From Flavobacterium poyangense (GTDB lineage: Bacteria > Bacteroidota > Bacteroidia > Flavobacteriales > Flavobacteriaceae), in the NCBI RefSeq assembly GCF_011751075.1, contig NZ_JAALLN010000004.1, forward strand, positions 62,001 through 126,000: 64,000 nucleotides of DNA. Reading direction: 5' to 3'. Shown piece by piece: positions 17,221 through 25,437 of the stretch. The position numbers and the translations under genes were made by a program. Below the pieces are notes generated by a model. That model did not search any database. It saw only the letters and a program-made list of their open reading frames with translations, and was not told the origin of the DNA. The stretch's first letter is position 1. Each line of letters starts with the position of its first letter.

Positions 17221-18945
17221 ATGACCCCATCTACATTTAGACAAACTTTCATTTTATTATTCCTTTGTGCTTCTTTAGTAGCACAAACATCAAAAAAGAA
17301 TCTTACAGAACTTTCTTATTTAGAGTTGAAGGAGCTTTTTATGAATAATGAGCAAAACAAAAAGTTACAACTGGAATGTGCCAAAGCCTATTTAAATAAG
17401 GCTAATAAAGACGGAGTTTCTATCGAAAAAGCACGTGGCTTGTATTTACTTGGATTACTAAAACAGGGAAATGAAGCAATCAAACTTTTTGACAGCGTAA
17501 TCTATTATTCAAAAGACTTAAATGATACTAAGTTTCCTGCTTTTGCTTATCATAAAAAAGCCTATCAGCTAAAGAATCAATTTAAATATAAAGAGGCCAT
17601 AGATAATTTTCTAATTGCGGAACGAATTGCCAAAAGCAACAATCCCGATTTTTATTATAAAGTAAAATTTGCGATTGCCCTCTTAAGATCTGAAGAACTA
17701 GGCGAAGTAAACGAGGCACTTGTGCTCTATAAAGAGTGTTACAACTATTACAAAAAGAAGGATATTAGCGAACCACAAAATTATTATGCTTATCAGAATG
17801 TGGTGTTTGCGCTGGCAGATGCTTATAAAGCACTCAATCAAACAGATTCAACTACTTATTACAACAAAATAGGTTACAAAGAATCAAAATTACCCAAATA
17901 TTCGGAGTATAATGCTCTTTTCATATTAAACGAGGGAGCAAATATGACGATAAAGAAAAATTACAGCGCAGCTTTGGATAGTATAAATAAGGCATTACCC
18001 AAACTTATTTTCCATAAAAACACCGACAATGTTCTCGCTGCCTACTACTATTTAGGCCAGACTCATGATGGTTTAAACAATAAAGAAAAAGCCGTTAAAA
18101 ACTTTATAAAGGTAGACTCCATCTACACGATTACTAAATCTATTGCACCTGAATTTAAAAGTGGTTATCCCTATTTAATTGAGTATTACAAAAACAAAGG
18201 AGATAAAGCAAATCAACTAAAATACCTGACCCGATATATGCATATTGACAGTGTTTTGCAAGCTAATTACAAAGAACTGACCAAGAAACTGCGTATTGAA
18301 TACGATACTCCCAACCTGATTTTAGAAAAAGAATCTTTAATCCGGGCACTTGAAAAAGATAATATACTATCTCATTGGGGCATAAGTGCTCTATTCCTGT
18401 TGGTTATTCTGGCAATCGCATTTGGATATTATCAATACCAATCGAAAAAGAAACAGCGAGCCCGATTTGAAAAAATAATGCAAAAAGAGGCTGATACTGT
18501 TAACCCGACAGAAATCAAAACAAAGAAGCAAGAAAAAATAAATCGCGAAAAAACAACCGACATTGGAATAAATGAAGAGTTAGTGGCACAGATTTTAGAA
18601 AAACTGGAGAAATTTGAACTGGAGAAACGTTATTTAGAATCCAGTATCACTCTTCAGTCTTTATCTGATGCATTTGACACCAACAACCGATATGTATCTA
18701 AAATTGTAAATCTTTATAAAGAAAAAACCTTTATACAATACATCAATGATCTAAGAATTGAACACGCCATAGCTCTTTTAAAAGAAGACAAAAAATTAAG
18801 AAAATACACCATTCAGGCGCTTGCTCTTGAGTTTGGATTCAATAATGCTGAATCGTTTTCTATTGCTTTTTATAAGAAAACAGGCATAAAACCAACTTAC
18901 TTTATTAAACAAATAGAAGAATCTACAAAACCTAAAACAGTTTAA
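17221..18945 (+). CDS. TPR-domain AraC-family transcriptional regulator
   Basis: A 574-residue regulator of a type common in Flavobacteriia. A signal-like hydrophobic start (FILLFLCASLVAQ) and about 300 residues of TPR-like helices lie outside the membrane. One transmembrane helix follows near residue 385-405 (WGISALFLLVILAIAFGYYQY), then a charged linker and a C-terminal AraC DNA-binding domain (SITLQSLSDAFDTNNRYVSKIVNLYKEKTF; LALEFGFNNAESFSIAFYKKTGIKPTYF). It sits between two divergent RiPP cassettes and is the only regulator in the island, so it probably senses an envelope signal and controls one or both. Confidence 0.85.
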   Translation: MTPSTFRQTFILLFLCASLVAQTSKKNLTELSYLELKELFMNNEQNKKLQLECAKAYLNKANKDGVSIEKARGLYLLGLLKQGNEAIKLFDSVIYYSKDLNDTKFPAFAYHKKAYQLKNQFKYKEAIDNFLIAERIAKSNNPDFYYKVKFAIALLRSEELGEVNEALVLYKECYNYYKKKDISEPQNYYAYQNVVFALADAYKALNQTDSTTYYNKIGYKESKLPKYSEYNALFILNEGANMTIKKNYSAALDSINKALPKLIFHKNTDNVLAAYYYLGQTHDGLNNKEKAVKNFIKVDSIYTITKSIAPEFKSGYPYLIEYYKNKGDKANQLKYLTRYMHIDSVLQANYKELTKKLRIEYDTPNLILEKESLIRALEKDNILSHWGISALFLLVILAIAFGYYQYQSKKKQRARFEKIMQKEADTVNPTEIKTKKQEKINREKTTDIGINEELVAQILEKLEKFELEKRYLESSITLQSLSDAFDTNNRYVSKIVNLYKEKTFIQYINDLRIEHAIALLKEDKKLRKYTIQALALEFGFNNAESFSIAFYKKTGIKPTYFIKQIEESTKPKTV

Positions 18946-18972
18946 AAATCAACCCATTAACCCTTTTAAAAT

Positions 18973-18994
18973 ATCGGGATTCATGAATTCCGAT
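18973..18994. promoter_or_regulatory. 22-bp imperfect palindrome upstream of lanthipeptide-like promoter
   Basis: ATCGGGATTCA followed directly by TGAATTCCGAT, symmetric except for one base pair. It starts 28 bases after the regulator stop and ends 20 bases before the -33 element of the next promoter. The half-sites match those in the divergent region at 17066-17107, so it could be an operator for the AraC-type regulator, or merely a terminator. Confidence 0.4.
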
Positions 18995-19014
18995 AAATCA
19001 AAACTATAATTTGG

Positions 19015-19043
19015 TTGTTTTTCCCAAACTACAAATATATTTG
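19015..19043 (+). promoter_or_regulatory. Bacteroidota-type promoter for the LanB cassette
   Basis: TTG at 19015-19017 and TATATTTG at 19036-19043 match the -33/-7 consensus (TTG, TAnnTTTG) with an 18-base spacer. Transcription would begin near 19050, about 30 bases before the precursor ATG. This also excludes an apparent longer reading frame that starts at 19011, inside the promoter. Confidence 0.75.
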
Positions 19044-19079
19044 CGATTCAAACAAACAAATCAACAAATTATACAAAAC

Positions 19080-19235
19080 ATGAAAAACGCAAAAAAAACT
19101 AAAAAGGAAAACAAAAAATTTGATTTAGACAAAATGGAAGTTGTCAAATTAAAAAACCTACATCTGATTGTTGGCGGAAATAAGGATGATATTACAGTAA
19201 CTAAAACAATTGACTCCGACTCCCAAACTTTTTAA
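19080..19235 (+). CDS. 51-residue double-glycine precursor, cysteine-free LanB substrate
   Basis: Read from the ATG at 19080, 30 bases after a predicted transcription start. The leader is Lys-rich (MKNAKKTKKENKKFDLDK) and ends in NLHLIVGG. FDLDK may be the recognition box, comparable to FNLD/F-D-L-x motifs that LanB enzymes bind in class I lanthipeptides. The core NKDDITVTKTIDSDSQTF has six Ser/Thr and no Cys. It is followed after 21 bases by a protease and then a split LanB, so it is the evident substrate. Without Cys it cannot form lanthionine; the product may be a linear dehydrated peptide, or a partner peptide may exist elsewhere. Confidence 0.75.
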   Translation: MKNAKKTKKENKKFDLDKMEVVKLKNLHLIVGGNKDDITVTKTIDSDSQTF

Positions 19236-19256
19236 AAAATCCCATTCTAACCGTTT

Positions 19257-20942
19257 ATGAAATCAATTATTAGTTCTTTATTCTTTCTTTTCTTTTTTGT
19301 TATTAGCTGTAAACCAATAAAAGATACCAATCTTTCTAAATCGCAAAACACAGAGGTTTCGAAAGCCTGGTATCAAAAAGATTACTCCGAAAATAATATT
19401 CCGGGGATCTCATTAGATAAATGGTACAATCAAAATAAGAAAAAATCTAAAAAAGATATAATTGTTGCCATAATAGATACGCAGGCCGATATAAATCACG
19501 AGGATTTACAAGGGCAACTTTGGATAAACCCAAAGGAAATCCCGAATAATGCTATAGATGATGATAAAAACGGCTATATTGATGATATAAACGGTTGGAA
19601 TTTTACTGCAAACAAAAACGACGATTATGTAGTTTGGGGTAATTTTTCATTTGTTAGAGTAATTAGAGAATGGGGAAAATTATTTGACGGTAAAAAAGAA
19701 GATCAAATTTCGCCTCAGGAAATGCCAAAATTTAAAGAGTATCAAAGGGCATTAAAAGTTTTTGAGAAAGAAAACTCAAATTATAACAATTGGTTAAAAT
19801 CATGCAAATACAGTGTGGCTTTATTTCCGGTCTCAAAAGACAGTCTGAAACATTATTTTCCAAAAGAAAATTATACACATGCACAACTGGATAGTCTTTA
19901 CAAAATAAAAAAAATAAACGATAAAACTTTCAGACAACGAAGAGAAGACGACGATCGTGACATAGGAGCCTTAATTGGTTTCATGAAATTTCGCTTTGAA
20001 AACAACGAAAACACCTTAGAGAAATTACTCGAAACAGAAAGAGAAATAGATTCTATCGTAAATCGAAATTTAAATAAAAACTTCAACGACAGAAAAGTAA
20101 TTGGTGATAATCCTTCTATTTTAGAAAAAGGATATGGCAGTGCTTCTGTCAGCATCTCTAAAAACGGATTTAAAAACCTAAAAGGGCATTGTACCAAAGT
20201 ATTTGGTATTATTGCCGCCAACAGAAAAAACAACCTTGGAATAAAAGGGTTTTCTGACAACATAAAAATCATGAGTCTTCCTATCTCTTACTCCGGAGAT
20301 GAAAACGATAAAGATATTGCAATGGCGATCTATTATGCTGTTGACAATGGTGCTAAAGTAATTAATATGTCTTTTGGGAAAGGTTTTTCTCTAAATCAGC
20401 AATGGGTTTCGGATGCCTTTAAATATGCAGAAAAACATAATGTTTTGCTGGTTCACGCTGCCGGAAATGAAAAATCCGATGCCGATAAAATTCCTAACTA
20501 TCCGAGCGACAATCATTTTGATGGCAACGCTGAGGTTTGTACTAATTTTATCAATGTTGGTTCAACATCCAATAGATTCGACCACACATTTGTATCTAAT
20601 TTCTCGAACTACGGAAAACAAAATGTAGATTTATTTGCTCCCGGAGAAGATATTTATACCACAGGAAAAGACAATAAATATGAATCTGATTCAGGAACTT
20701 CACTAGCCGCTCCAATGGTATCGGGAACCGCTGCGCTTATTTGGTCGTATTACCCAAAACTTACTGCAGTAGAGATCAAACACATTATAATAAACTCCGG
20801 AACGTCTTATAATTTTGAAGTAATTGTACCGGGTACTAAAGATAAAAAAGTTCCCTTTTCAGAATTGTCTCAATCCGGTAAAGTCCTAAATGTTTATAGC
20901 GCTATGGAGCTTGCTGAAAAAGTAAGCAAACAGAAAAAATAA
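19257..20942 (+). CDS. subtilisin-like (S8) protease lipoprotein of the RiPP cassette
   Basis: A 561-residue S8 protease with a lipoprotein signal (LFFLFFFVISC, Cys at about residue 18). Triad: Asp in VAIIDTQADINHEDL (the usual DTG is DTQ), His in KGHCTKVFGIIAAN (usual HGTH is HCTK, the first His kept), oxyanion Asn in HAAGNE, Ser in SGTSLAAPMVSG. About 260 residues, much of them charged and helical, are inserted between the Asp and His motifs, which is a known feature of some Bacteroidota S8 proteins. Its stop overlaps the LanB start (TAATG). It could remove the leader outside the inner membrane (LanP role) or act in defence against the product. Confidence 0.85.
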   Translation: MKSIISSLFFLFFFVISCKPIKDTNLSKSQNTEVSKAWYQKDYSENNIPGISLDKWYNQNKKKSKKDIIVAIIDTQADINHEDLQGQLWINPKEIPNNAIDDDKNGYIDDINGWNFTANKNDDYVVWGNFSFVRVIREWGKLFDGKKEDQISPQEMPKFKEYQRALKVFEKENSNYNNWLKSCKYSVALFPVSKDSLKHYFPKENYTHAQLDSLYKIKKINDKTFRQRREDDDRDIGALIGFMKFRFENNENTLEKLLETEREIDSIVNRNLNKNFNDRKVIGDNPSILEKGYGSASVSISKNGFKNLKGHCTKVFGIIAANRKNNLGIKGFSDNIKIMSLPISYSGDENDKDIAMAIYYAVDNGAKVINMSFGKGFSLNQQWVSDAFKYAEKHNVLLVHAAGNEKSDADKIPNYPSDNHFDGNAEVCTNFINVGSTSNRFDHTFVSNFSNYGKQNVDLFAPGEDIYTTGKDNKYESDSGTSLAAPMVSGTAALIWSYYPKLTAVEIKHIIINSGTSYNFEVIVPGTKDKKVPFSELSQSGKVLNVYSAMELAEKVSKQKK

Positions 20943-23146
20943 TGCCCGATTTTAAAATCAACTGCTTTCCGCAATACGTACTTAGAACACCTATATTTCC
21001 GTTAACTGCCTATTTTGGATTAATTCAAAACTATTCTTCCGAAAAAGCAGTGGAATTCTATAGGGATGTCTTTGTGAAAGAAGCTATCCGTTTAGCTTCG
21101 CCTGAATTGTGCAAACAATTAGACAAGTGGGCATCAGGAGTGGCTACATTATCTGAAGAAAAAGCAGCAGTATTAGAACTTAGTTTTTTAAAATATATCG
21201 CCAGAATGTCTTCCCGCTGTACTCCTTTTGGGCTATTTGCAGGATGTTCCGTTGGAATTCTGAATACTGCCGATACCAATATCACAATAAAATCTATTGC
21301 CGAGCATACCCGTTTTACGCAATTTGATATGCAATATTGGATCGCCATGCTTCAGGATATGGCCAAAAGAAAGAAGGTCGCTTCTTATCTCCGCTATTTT
21401 CCTAATTCTTCTATTTACAAAATAGGCGATTTTTTTCGATTTATTGAATATAAATATGTCGGCACAAAGCGGGAACATACGATTTCGGCGTTGCGAAAAT
21501 CTGATTTGTTGAAAGAAATTCTATTTCAAACAAAATCAGGAAGCACAATTGACGAAATGGTTCTTTTTTTAGCCGATGACGAATCTGAAAAAGAAGATGC
21601 TGAGGTATTTATTTCTCAATTAATTTCTTTTCAATTTTTAGTGAGCGAATTAGATGCGGTCGTAACAGGTAATGACGAATGGAAACGACTATTTTCTATC
21701 CTTAACACCATTCCTAATTTTGGTACAGAAATCAAATTGCTTGAGGATCTAAGGACAAAACTTTATGATCTCGACACTTCTTTAATCCCTAAAAAGGAAG
21801 CTTACGAAAAAATCAAACTGGCTATTGACTGCATTGGAACTGATTACGAAGAGAAATATCTTTTTCAAACCGATTTGAATATAGCAACGCTAAACAATAC
21901 TTTAAATAAAAACAGTTCCAGAAAAGTACTCAAAGCTATTCAATTTCTAAACGGCATTCAGCTTCGAAAAGAACCGGAAAATCTTGAAAATTTTAAGAAA
22001 GCTTTTACTCAGCGATATGAGTCCAAAGAAATGCCTTTAACCACTGTACTGGATCCCGAAATTGGAATTGGTTATCTGCAAAATCAGGAACTGAATGACA
22101 CCCATGAAATACTGGAAAAATTCTCATTCCGAACTAAACAGTCCAAAGAAAAAAAACAAATTTGGACGGCTGTAGATTTTATTCTGCAAAAAAAACTACA
22201 CAACTGTCTTCTTAAGCATGAAAAAAATATTGTCCTAACCGAAAATGACTTTCCGGATTTTGATGACAATTTAAAAAATGCTCCGGTTACATTTTCGGTA
22301 ATGATTGAGCTTTTTAACGATGACCAAATTGCTTTAACATCGACCGGAAATATCAGTGCTGCGAAACTACTGGGTCGTTTTTGTAACGGAAATAACGGTA
22401 TTCATAATTTAACGACTGAAATCATTGAAAAAGAGACCGAATATCACAAGGATAAAATCCTCGCAGAAGTGGTACACATTCCCGAATCAAGAACAGGAAA
22501 TATTCTAAAAAGACCTACTCTTCGAAAACATGAAATCAGTTATTTGTGTACGCCCGGTGTGACACGAGAAGATAACTTAGATTTAGAAGACTTGTATCTA
22601 TCGGTTTCTGCCAATAAAATTATTCTGCGCTCTAAAAAACAAAACAAAGAAATACTGCCGCGTTTATCAAATGCACATAATTTTTCAAAGAATGCACTAC
22701 CCGTTTATCATTTTTTAGGTGATCTTGAACGACAGCACACCAAACCGATTCATGCTTTTAGCTGGGGCGTTTTAGAATCAAATTATGATTTTTTTCCAAG
22801 AGTAACCTACGCCAAAATAATACTCTCGAAAGCCAAATGGAGGGTCAAAAAAGAAGAAATATTGTTTTTTTATAAGTTGGATCAAAATCTTTTAACCGAA
22901 GCATTTTTTAATTGGAGATCAGGCAGAAACATCCCCCGATATACCAATTGGATTAATTCTGATAATACGCTTTTGTTTGATTTCGAATCTCCAATTTGCA
23001 TTTCTTTATTTTTAAATGCTGTTAAACAAAAAGAAGATTTTTTCCTCGAAGAATTTCTATTTACCGAAGAATCAGTTGTAAAAAATACTACCGGAGATTT
23101 CTTTTCCAATCAGATTATACTCTCCTATTTTAAAGAAAAAATGTAA
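20942..23146 (+). CDS. lantibiotic dehydratase, N-terminal (glutamylation) half of split LanB
   Basis: A 734-residue protein matching the Lant_dehydr_N domain, which transfers glutamate from Glu-tRNA to Ser/Thr of a precursor. It has the conserved MSSRCTPFGLFAGCSVG, an early IFPLTAYFG segment, the later LGRFCNGN, and the C-terminal SWGVLESNYDFFPRVTY and RVKKEEILFFY. A full LanB is about 1000 residues; the missing elimination domain is the next gene, two bases downstream. Split LanB enzymes are known from Bacteroidota lanthipeptides such as the pinensins. It overlaps the protease stop by one base, so translation is coupled. Confidence 0.88.
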   Translation: MPDFKINCFPQYVLRTPIFPLTAYFGLIQNYSSEKAVEFYRDVFVKEAIRLASPELCKQLDKWASGVATLSEEKAAVLELSFLKYIARMSSRCTPFGLFAGCSVGILNTADTNITIKSIAEHTRFTQFDMQYWIAMLQDMAKRKKVASYLRYFPNSSIYKIGDFFRFIEYKYVGTKREHTISALRKSDLLKEILFQTKSGSTIDEMVLFLADDESEKEDAEVFISQLISFQFLVSELDAVVTGNDEWKRLFSILNTIPNFGTEIKLLEDLRTKLYDLDTSLIPKKEAYEKIKLAIDCIGTDYEEKYLFQTDLNIATLNNTLNKNSSRKVLKAIQFLNGIQLRKEPENLENFKKAFTQRYESKEMPLTTVLDPEIGIGYLQNQELNDTHEILEKFSFRTKQSKEKKQIWTAVDFILQKKLHNCLLKHEKNIVLTENDFPDFDDNLKNAPVTFSVMIELFNDDQIALTSTGNISAAKLLGRFCNGNNGIHNLTTEIIEKETEYHKDKILAEVVHIPESRTGNILKRPTLRKHEISYLCTPGVTREDNLDLEDLYLSVSANKIILRSKKQNKEILPRLSNAHNFSKNALPVYHFLGDLERQHTKPIHAFSWGVLESNYDFFPRVTYAKIILSKAKWRVKKEEILFFYKLDQNLLTEAFFNWRSGRNIPRYTNWINSDNTLLFDFESPICISLFLNAVKQKEDFFLEEFLFTEESVVKNTTGDFFSNQIILSYFKEKM

Positions 23147-23148
23147 AA

Positions 23149-24006
23149 ATGCAAAGAGATTTTTGTTTAGGCAGCGAATGGCTGTACTATAAAATTTATA
23201 TCGGAGTAAAAATTTCCGATTCTATTTTACTGGAAAAACTAGAACCTGTTATAGCCGATTTGATACATAAAAAAAGCATTACAAAATGGTTTTTTATTCG
23301 TTTTAGAGATCCGGAAGAGCACCTTCGTATTCGTTTTTTAATAGAAGACACAGCTCATTTAACAACCGTAATACAGGCCTTCTATCCTATTTTTAACGAA
23401 TTGATAAGCCAAAATATAATTTGGAAACTACAAACCGATACCTACAAAAGAGAAATAGAAAGATACGGTGAGACGACTATCATTGCTTCAGAAAATCTTT
23501 TTTACAGAGATAGTGAATTGATGCTGCAATACATCCGAATTAAGCCCCGGTTTGTGCAACAGGATGATCCTTTGTTCTTCAGTTTTTATGCCATTGATTC
23601 GTTCTTAAATTCGTTTCAATTATCAAATCAAGAAAAACTATCTCTGCTGAATGATTTGCAACATTCTTTTAAACTCGAATTTGAAACAGACAAAGAACAA
23701 AAAAAAGAACTGTCCAGAAATTATCAGTTATTATTTCCTCAAATGCAAGAGATTTTATCAGGTAAATCTACTCGCAACTTTGACGCAATCTTGAAAATTG
23801 TCAATTCGAAAACAAAAAAATGCAACAAAACAGTATTAGAAATTAAAACTAAAATTGAAATTCCGTTGCATCAATTTCTGTCGGCTCACATACATATGAT
23901 GATTAACCGACAATACAATTCTAAACAAAGAATGTATGAAGTATTAATTTATGATCATTTGTTCAGATATTACAAAAAACAAAGTTTTCATAATGTTGTT
24001 TCATGA
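23149..24006 (+). CDS. LanB elimination domain / thiopeptide-type bacteriocin biosynthesis protein
   Basis: A 285-residue protein of the Lant_dehydr_C family, which eliminates glutamate to leave dehydroalanine or dehydrobutyrine. The N-terminal part is diagnostic: GSEWLYYKIYIG, then WFFIRFRDPEEHLRIRF, where family members have the same RxxDPxxHLRxR core, followed by ERYGETTIIASENLFYRDSEL. The C-terminal end carries LSAHIHMMINRQYNSKQRMYE, the usual SxxHMxxNR motif. It is two bases after the N-terminal half, and the two should act as a complex. No LanC cyclase follows; the next 390 bases are repeats. Confidence 0.88.
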   Translation: MQRDFCLGSEWLYYKIYIGVKISDSILLEKLEPVIADLIHKKSITKWFFIRFRDPEEHLRIRFLIEDTAHLTTVIQAFYPIFNELISQNIIWKLQTDTYKREIERYGETTIIASENLFYRDSELMLQYIRIKPRFVQQDDPLFFSFYAIDSFLNSFQLSNQEKLSLLNDLQHSFKLEFETDKEQKKELSRNYQLLFPQMQEILSGKSTRNFDAILKIVNSKTKKCNKTVLEIKTKIEIPLHQFLSAHIHMMINRQYNSKQRMYEVLIYDHLFRYYKKQSFHNVVS

Positions 24007-24053
24007 GTCTGTTTCTAAATAGAAAATCAGCTTTCTTCGACTTTGGTTAGGGG

Positions 24054-24145
24054 TCCTTCGGCTTCGCTCAGGATGACATCGGGTATTGATTTGCCCTTCG
24101 GCTTCGCTCAGGGTGACATCACGTCTTAATTTGGAATTTGAGTTT
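24054..24145 (+). repeat. Flavobacterium-type intergenic repeats, right flank of RiPP island
   Basis: Two copies of CCTTCGGCTTCGCTCAGG followed by RTGACATC, linked by TATTGATTTGCC and closed by CGTCTTAATTTGG. Copy order and links match the array at 10.49-10.64 kb in the same orientation, so the RiPP island lies between direct repeats. Confidence 0.75.
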
Positions 24146-24399
24146 TTGGAATTTGGAATTTTGTTTTTTTGGAATTTGTAAAATGGATAGCTCAATAAAA
24201 AACTTTGCGCCTTTGCGTCTACGAGAAATACTTTCAGACTAACAATGAGCATGGTTTTTACCAATTAAATGGTTAAGAAGGGAATAAAGGGTTAACGGGT
24301 CATCCCGCTCAAAACAAGTATTTCTACTTAAAAACAGTACGTAGTATCTTTCTATATTGGTCTGGTTAAATGTTAACCCTTTAATTCCCTATAACAAAA
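24146..24399. other. intergenic region with long-range inverted repeat
   Basis: AGGGAATAAAGGGTTAAC at 24279-24296 is complementary, with one extra base, to 24372-24390. The two arms enclose about 75 bp just upstream of the cytidylyltransferase-like gene. Also present is an AACTTTGCGCCTTTGCG element common in this genome. No gene is supported. Confidence 0.5.
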
Positions 24400-25089
24400 A
24401 TGAGCAACTTCTATCTTACAGCCCTTTTACCCATACAAAAAGAATATTCTGTTCATACTTTACCTGATAGAAATTTCCTCCCTTTTAATGGAAAGCCCAT
24501 GTACAAATACATCATTGAAAAACTGCTGGCATTCCCACAATTTGAAAGTATCGTCATTAATACCGACTCTGATGAGGTAAAAGAATATTGCAAATGGAAC
24601 GGTAGGCTAAGAATAATCGATCGACCGGAATCATTAACAGGTGATGATGTAAAATCCGACGACATAACAGCTCATACTCTGGAGAAAATTTCAGGTGAAT
24701 ATTTTATTGAATTTCAAAGCTTTAATCCTTTAGTTACAAACTACACCATCGACAATTTTATTAAACAATATATGGACTATATCGTGCCCGGAGAATACTT
24801 TGATTCTATTTGTAGCATTCAGCGTCATGAATTACGAAATTTTGATATTAACACAAGGGAACTGAATGATGAATTCCAATTTGTGGTATTTGAAAATGGA
24901 ATTCTTCACGGATTTACCCGTTCTGCTTTCCTTAAACAAGGAAAGCGTAAGATTGGAAAAACAGCCATGCTCTCTGAAATAAAAGAAGTTGAAAATACCC
25001 TTTTAGATTCCAATACCAATTATGAATTAGCCAAGTTGGTCTATGCCAATCGAGACAAGTTTCCTGCTGTTTTTCATAGTGGCGTTTAA
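24400..25089 (+). CDS. cytidylyltransferase-like protein (CMP-NeuAc synthetase family)
   Basis: A 229-residue single-domain protein with the fold of acylneuraminate cytidylyltransferases: start ALLPIQKEYSVH, then NFLPFNGKPMYKYIIEKLLAFPQFESIVINTDSDEVKEYC, and ending with a conserved-looking E-[IV]-E-N-T segment (SEIKEVENTLLDSN). In active enzymes the N-terminal motif is ARxGSKxxxxKN, which binds CTP; here it is replaced by QKEYSVHTLPDRN, so CTP binding may be altered. It is a single gene with its own terminator and no capsule or sialic-acid genes around it. Family assignment is fair, function open. Confidence 0.65.
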   Translation: MSNFYLTALLPIQKEYSVHTLPDRNFLPFNGKPMYKYIIEKLLAFPQFESIVINTDSDEVKEYCKWNGRLRIIDRPESLTGDDVKSDDITAHTLEKISGEYFIEFQSFNPLVTNYTIDNFIKQYMDYIVPGEYFDSICSIQRHELRNFDINTRELNDEFQFVVFENGILHGFTRSAFLKQGKRKIGKTAMLSEIKEVENTLLDSNTNYELAKLVYANRDKFPAVFHSGV

Positions 25090-25111
25090 AACTGTATGTA
25101 TTCAAACCTAT

Positions 25112-25144
25112 AAAACCCATTTTGCAAATTGTAAAATGGGTTTT
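25112..25144 (+). terminator. terminator of the cytidylyltransferase-like gene
   Basis: A 12-bp perfect stem (AAAACCCATTTT at 25112-25123 with 25133-25144), nine-base loop, followed by TCTTTT. It lies 23 bases after the stop codon. Confidence 0.85.
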
Positions 25145-25437
25145 TCTTTTACTAAAAAACCATCCGCAAAGTAGCCTTACTTACTGACTACCAAATATTT
25201 ATACTTAAAACAGGTACTTTTACGCTAATTTCCTACAGCTATTGTTTCTAATTTTACCTGTCCAAATTCTATTCTATACGCTGACTTCGATTTATCCCCT
25301 TCCACTTTACGATACTACCGTTACAACTACGACACGATCCAAATTTCGAACTAAAAAGTGGAATCCTGAACCCACTTAAAAAAAAGGGGCGAATACTGAA
25401 AAGCCAAACGAGTAAGATCAACCAAAAAACTATTATT
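25145..25437. other. intergenic region upstream of the 704-aa gene
   Basis: No gene, tRNA or obvious hairpin is visible. It presumably holds the promoter for the 25438 gene. The sequence has several ATTTN runs but no convincing TTG-TAnnTTTG pair. Confidence 0.3.

Noticed and set aside
19011..19079. Longer N-terminus for the cysteine-free precursor
   Set aside because: The extra codons lie in the promoter (TTG and TATATTTG) and before the predicted transcript start.
16470..24006. Search for a LanC cyclase in the RiPP island
   Set aside because: No gene has the LanC His/Cys zinc motifs; the 375-residue protein has HQxxH instead, so I do not call a cyclase.
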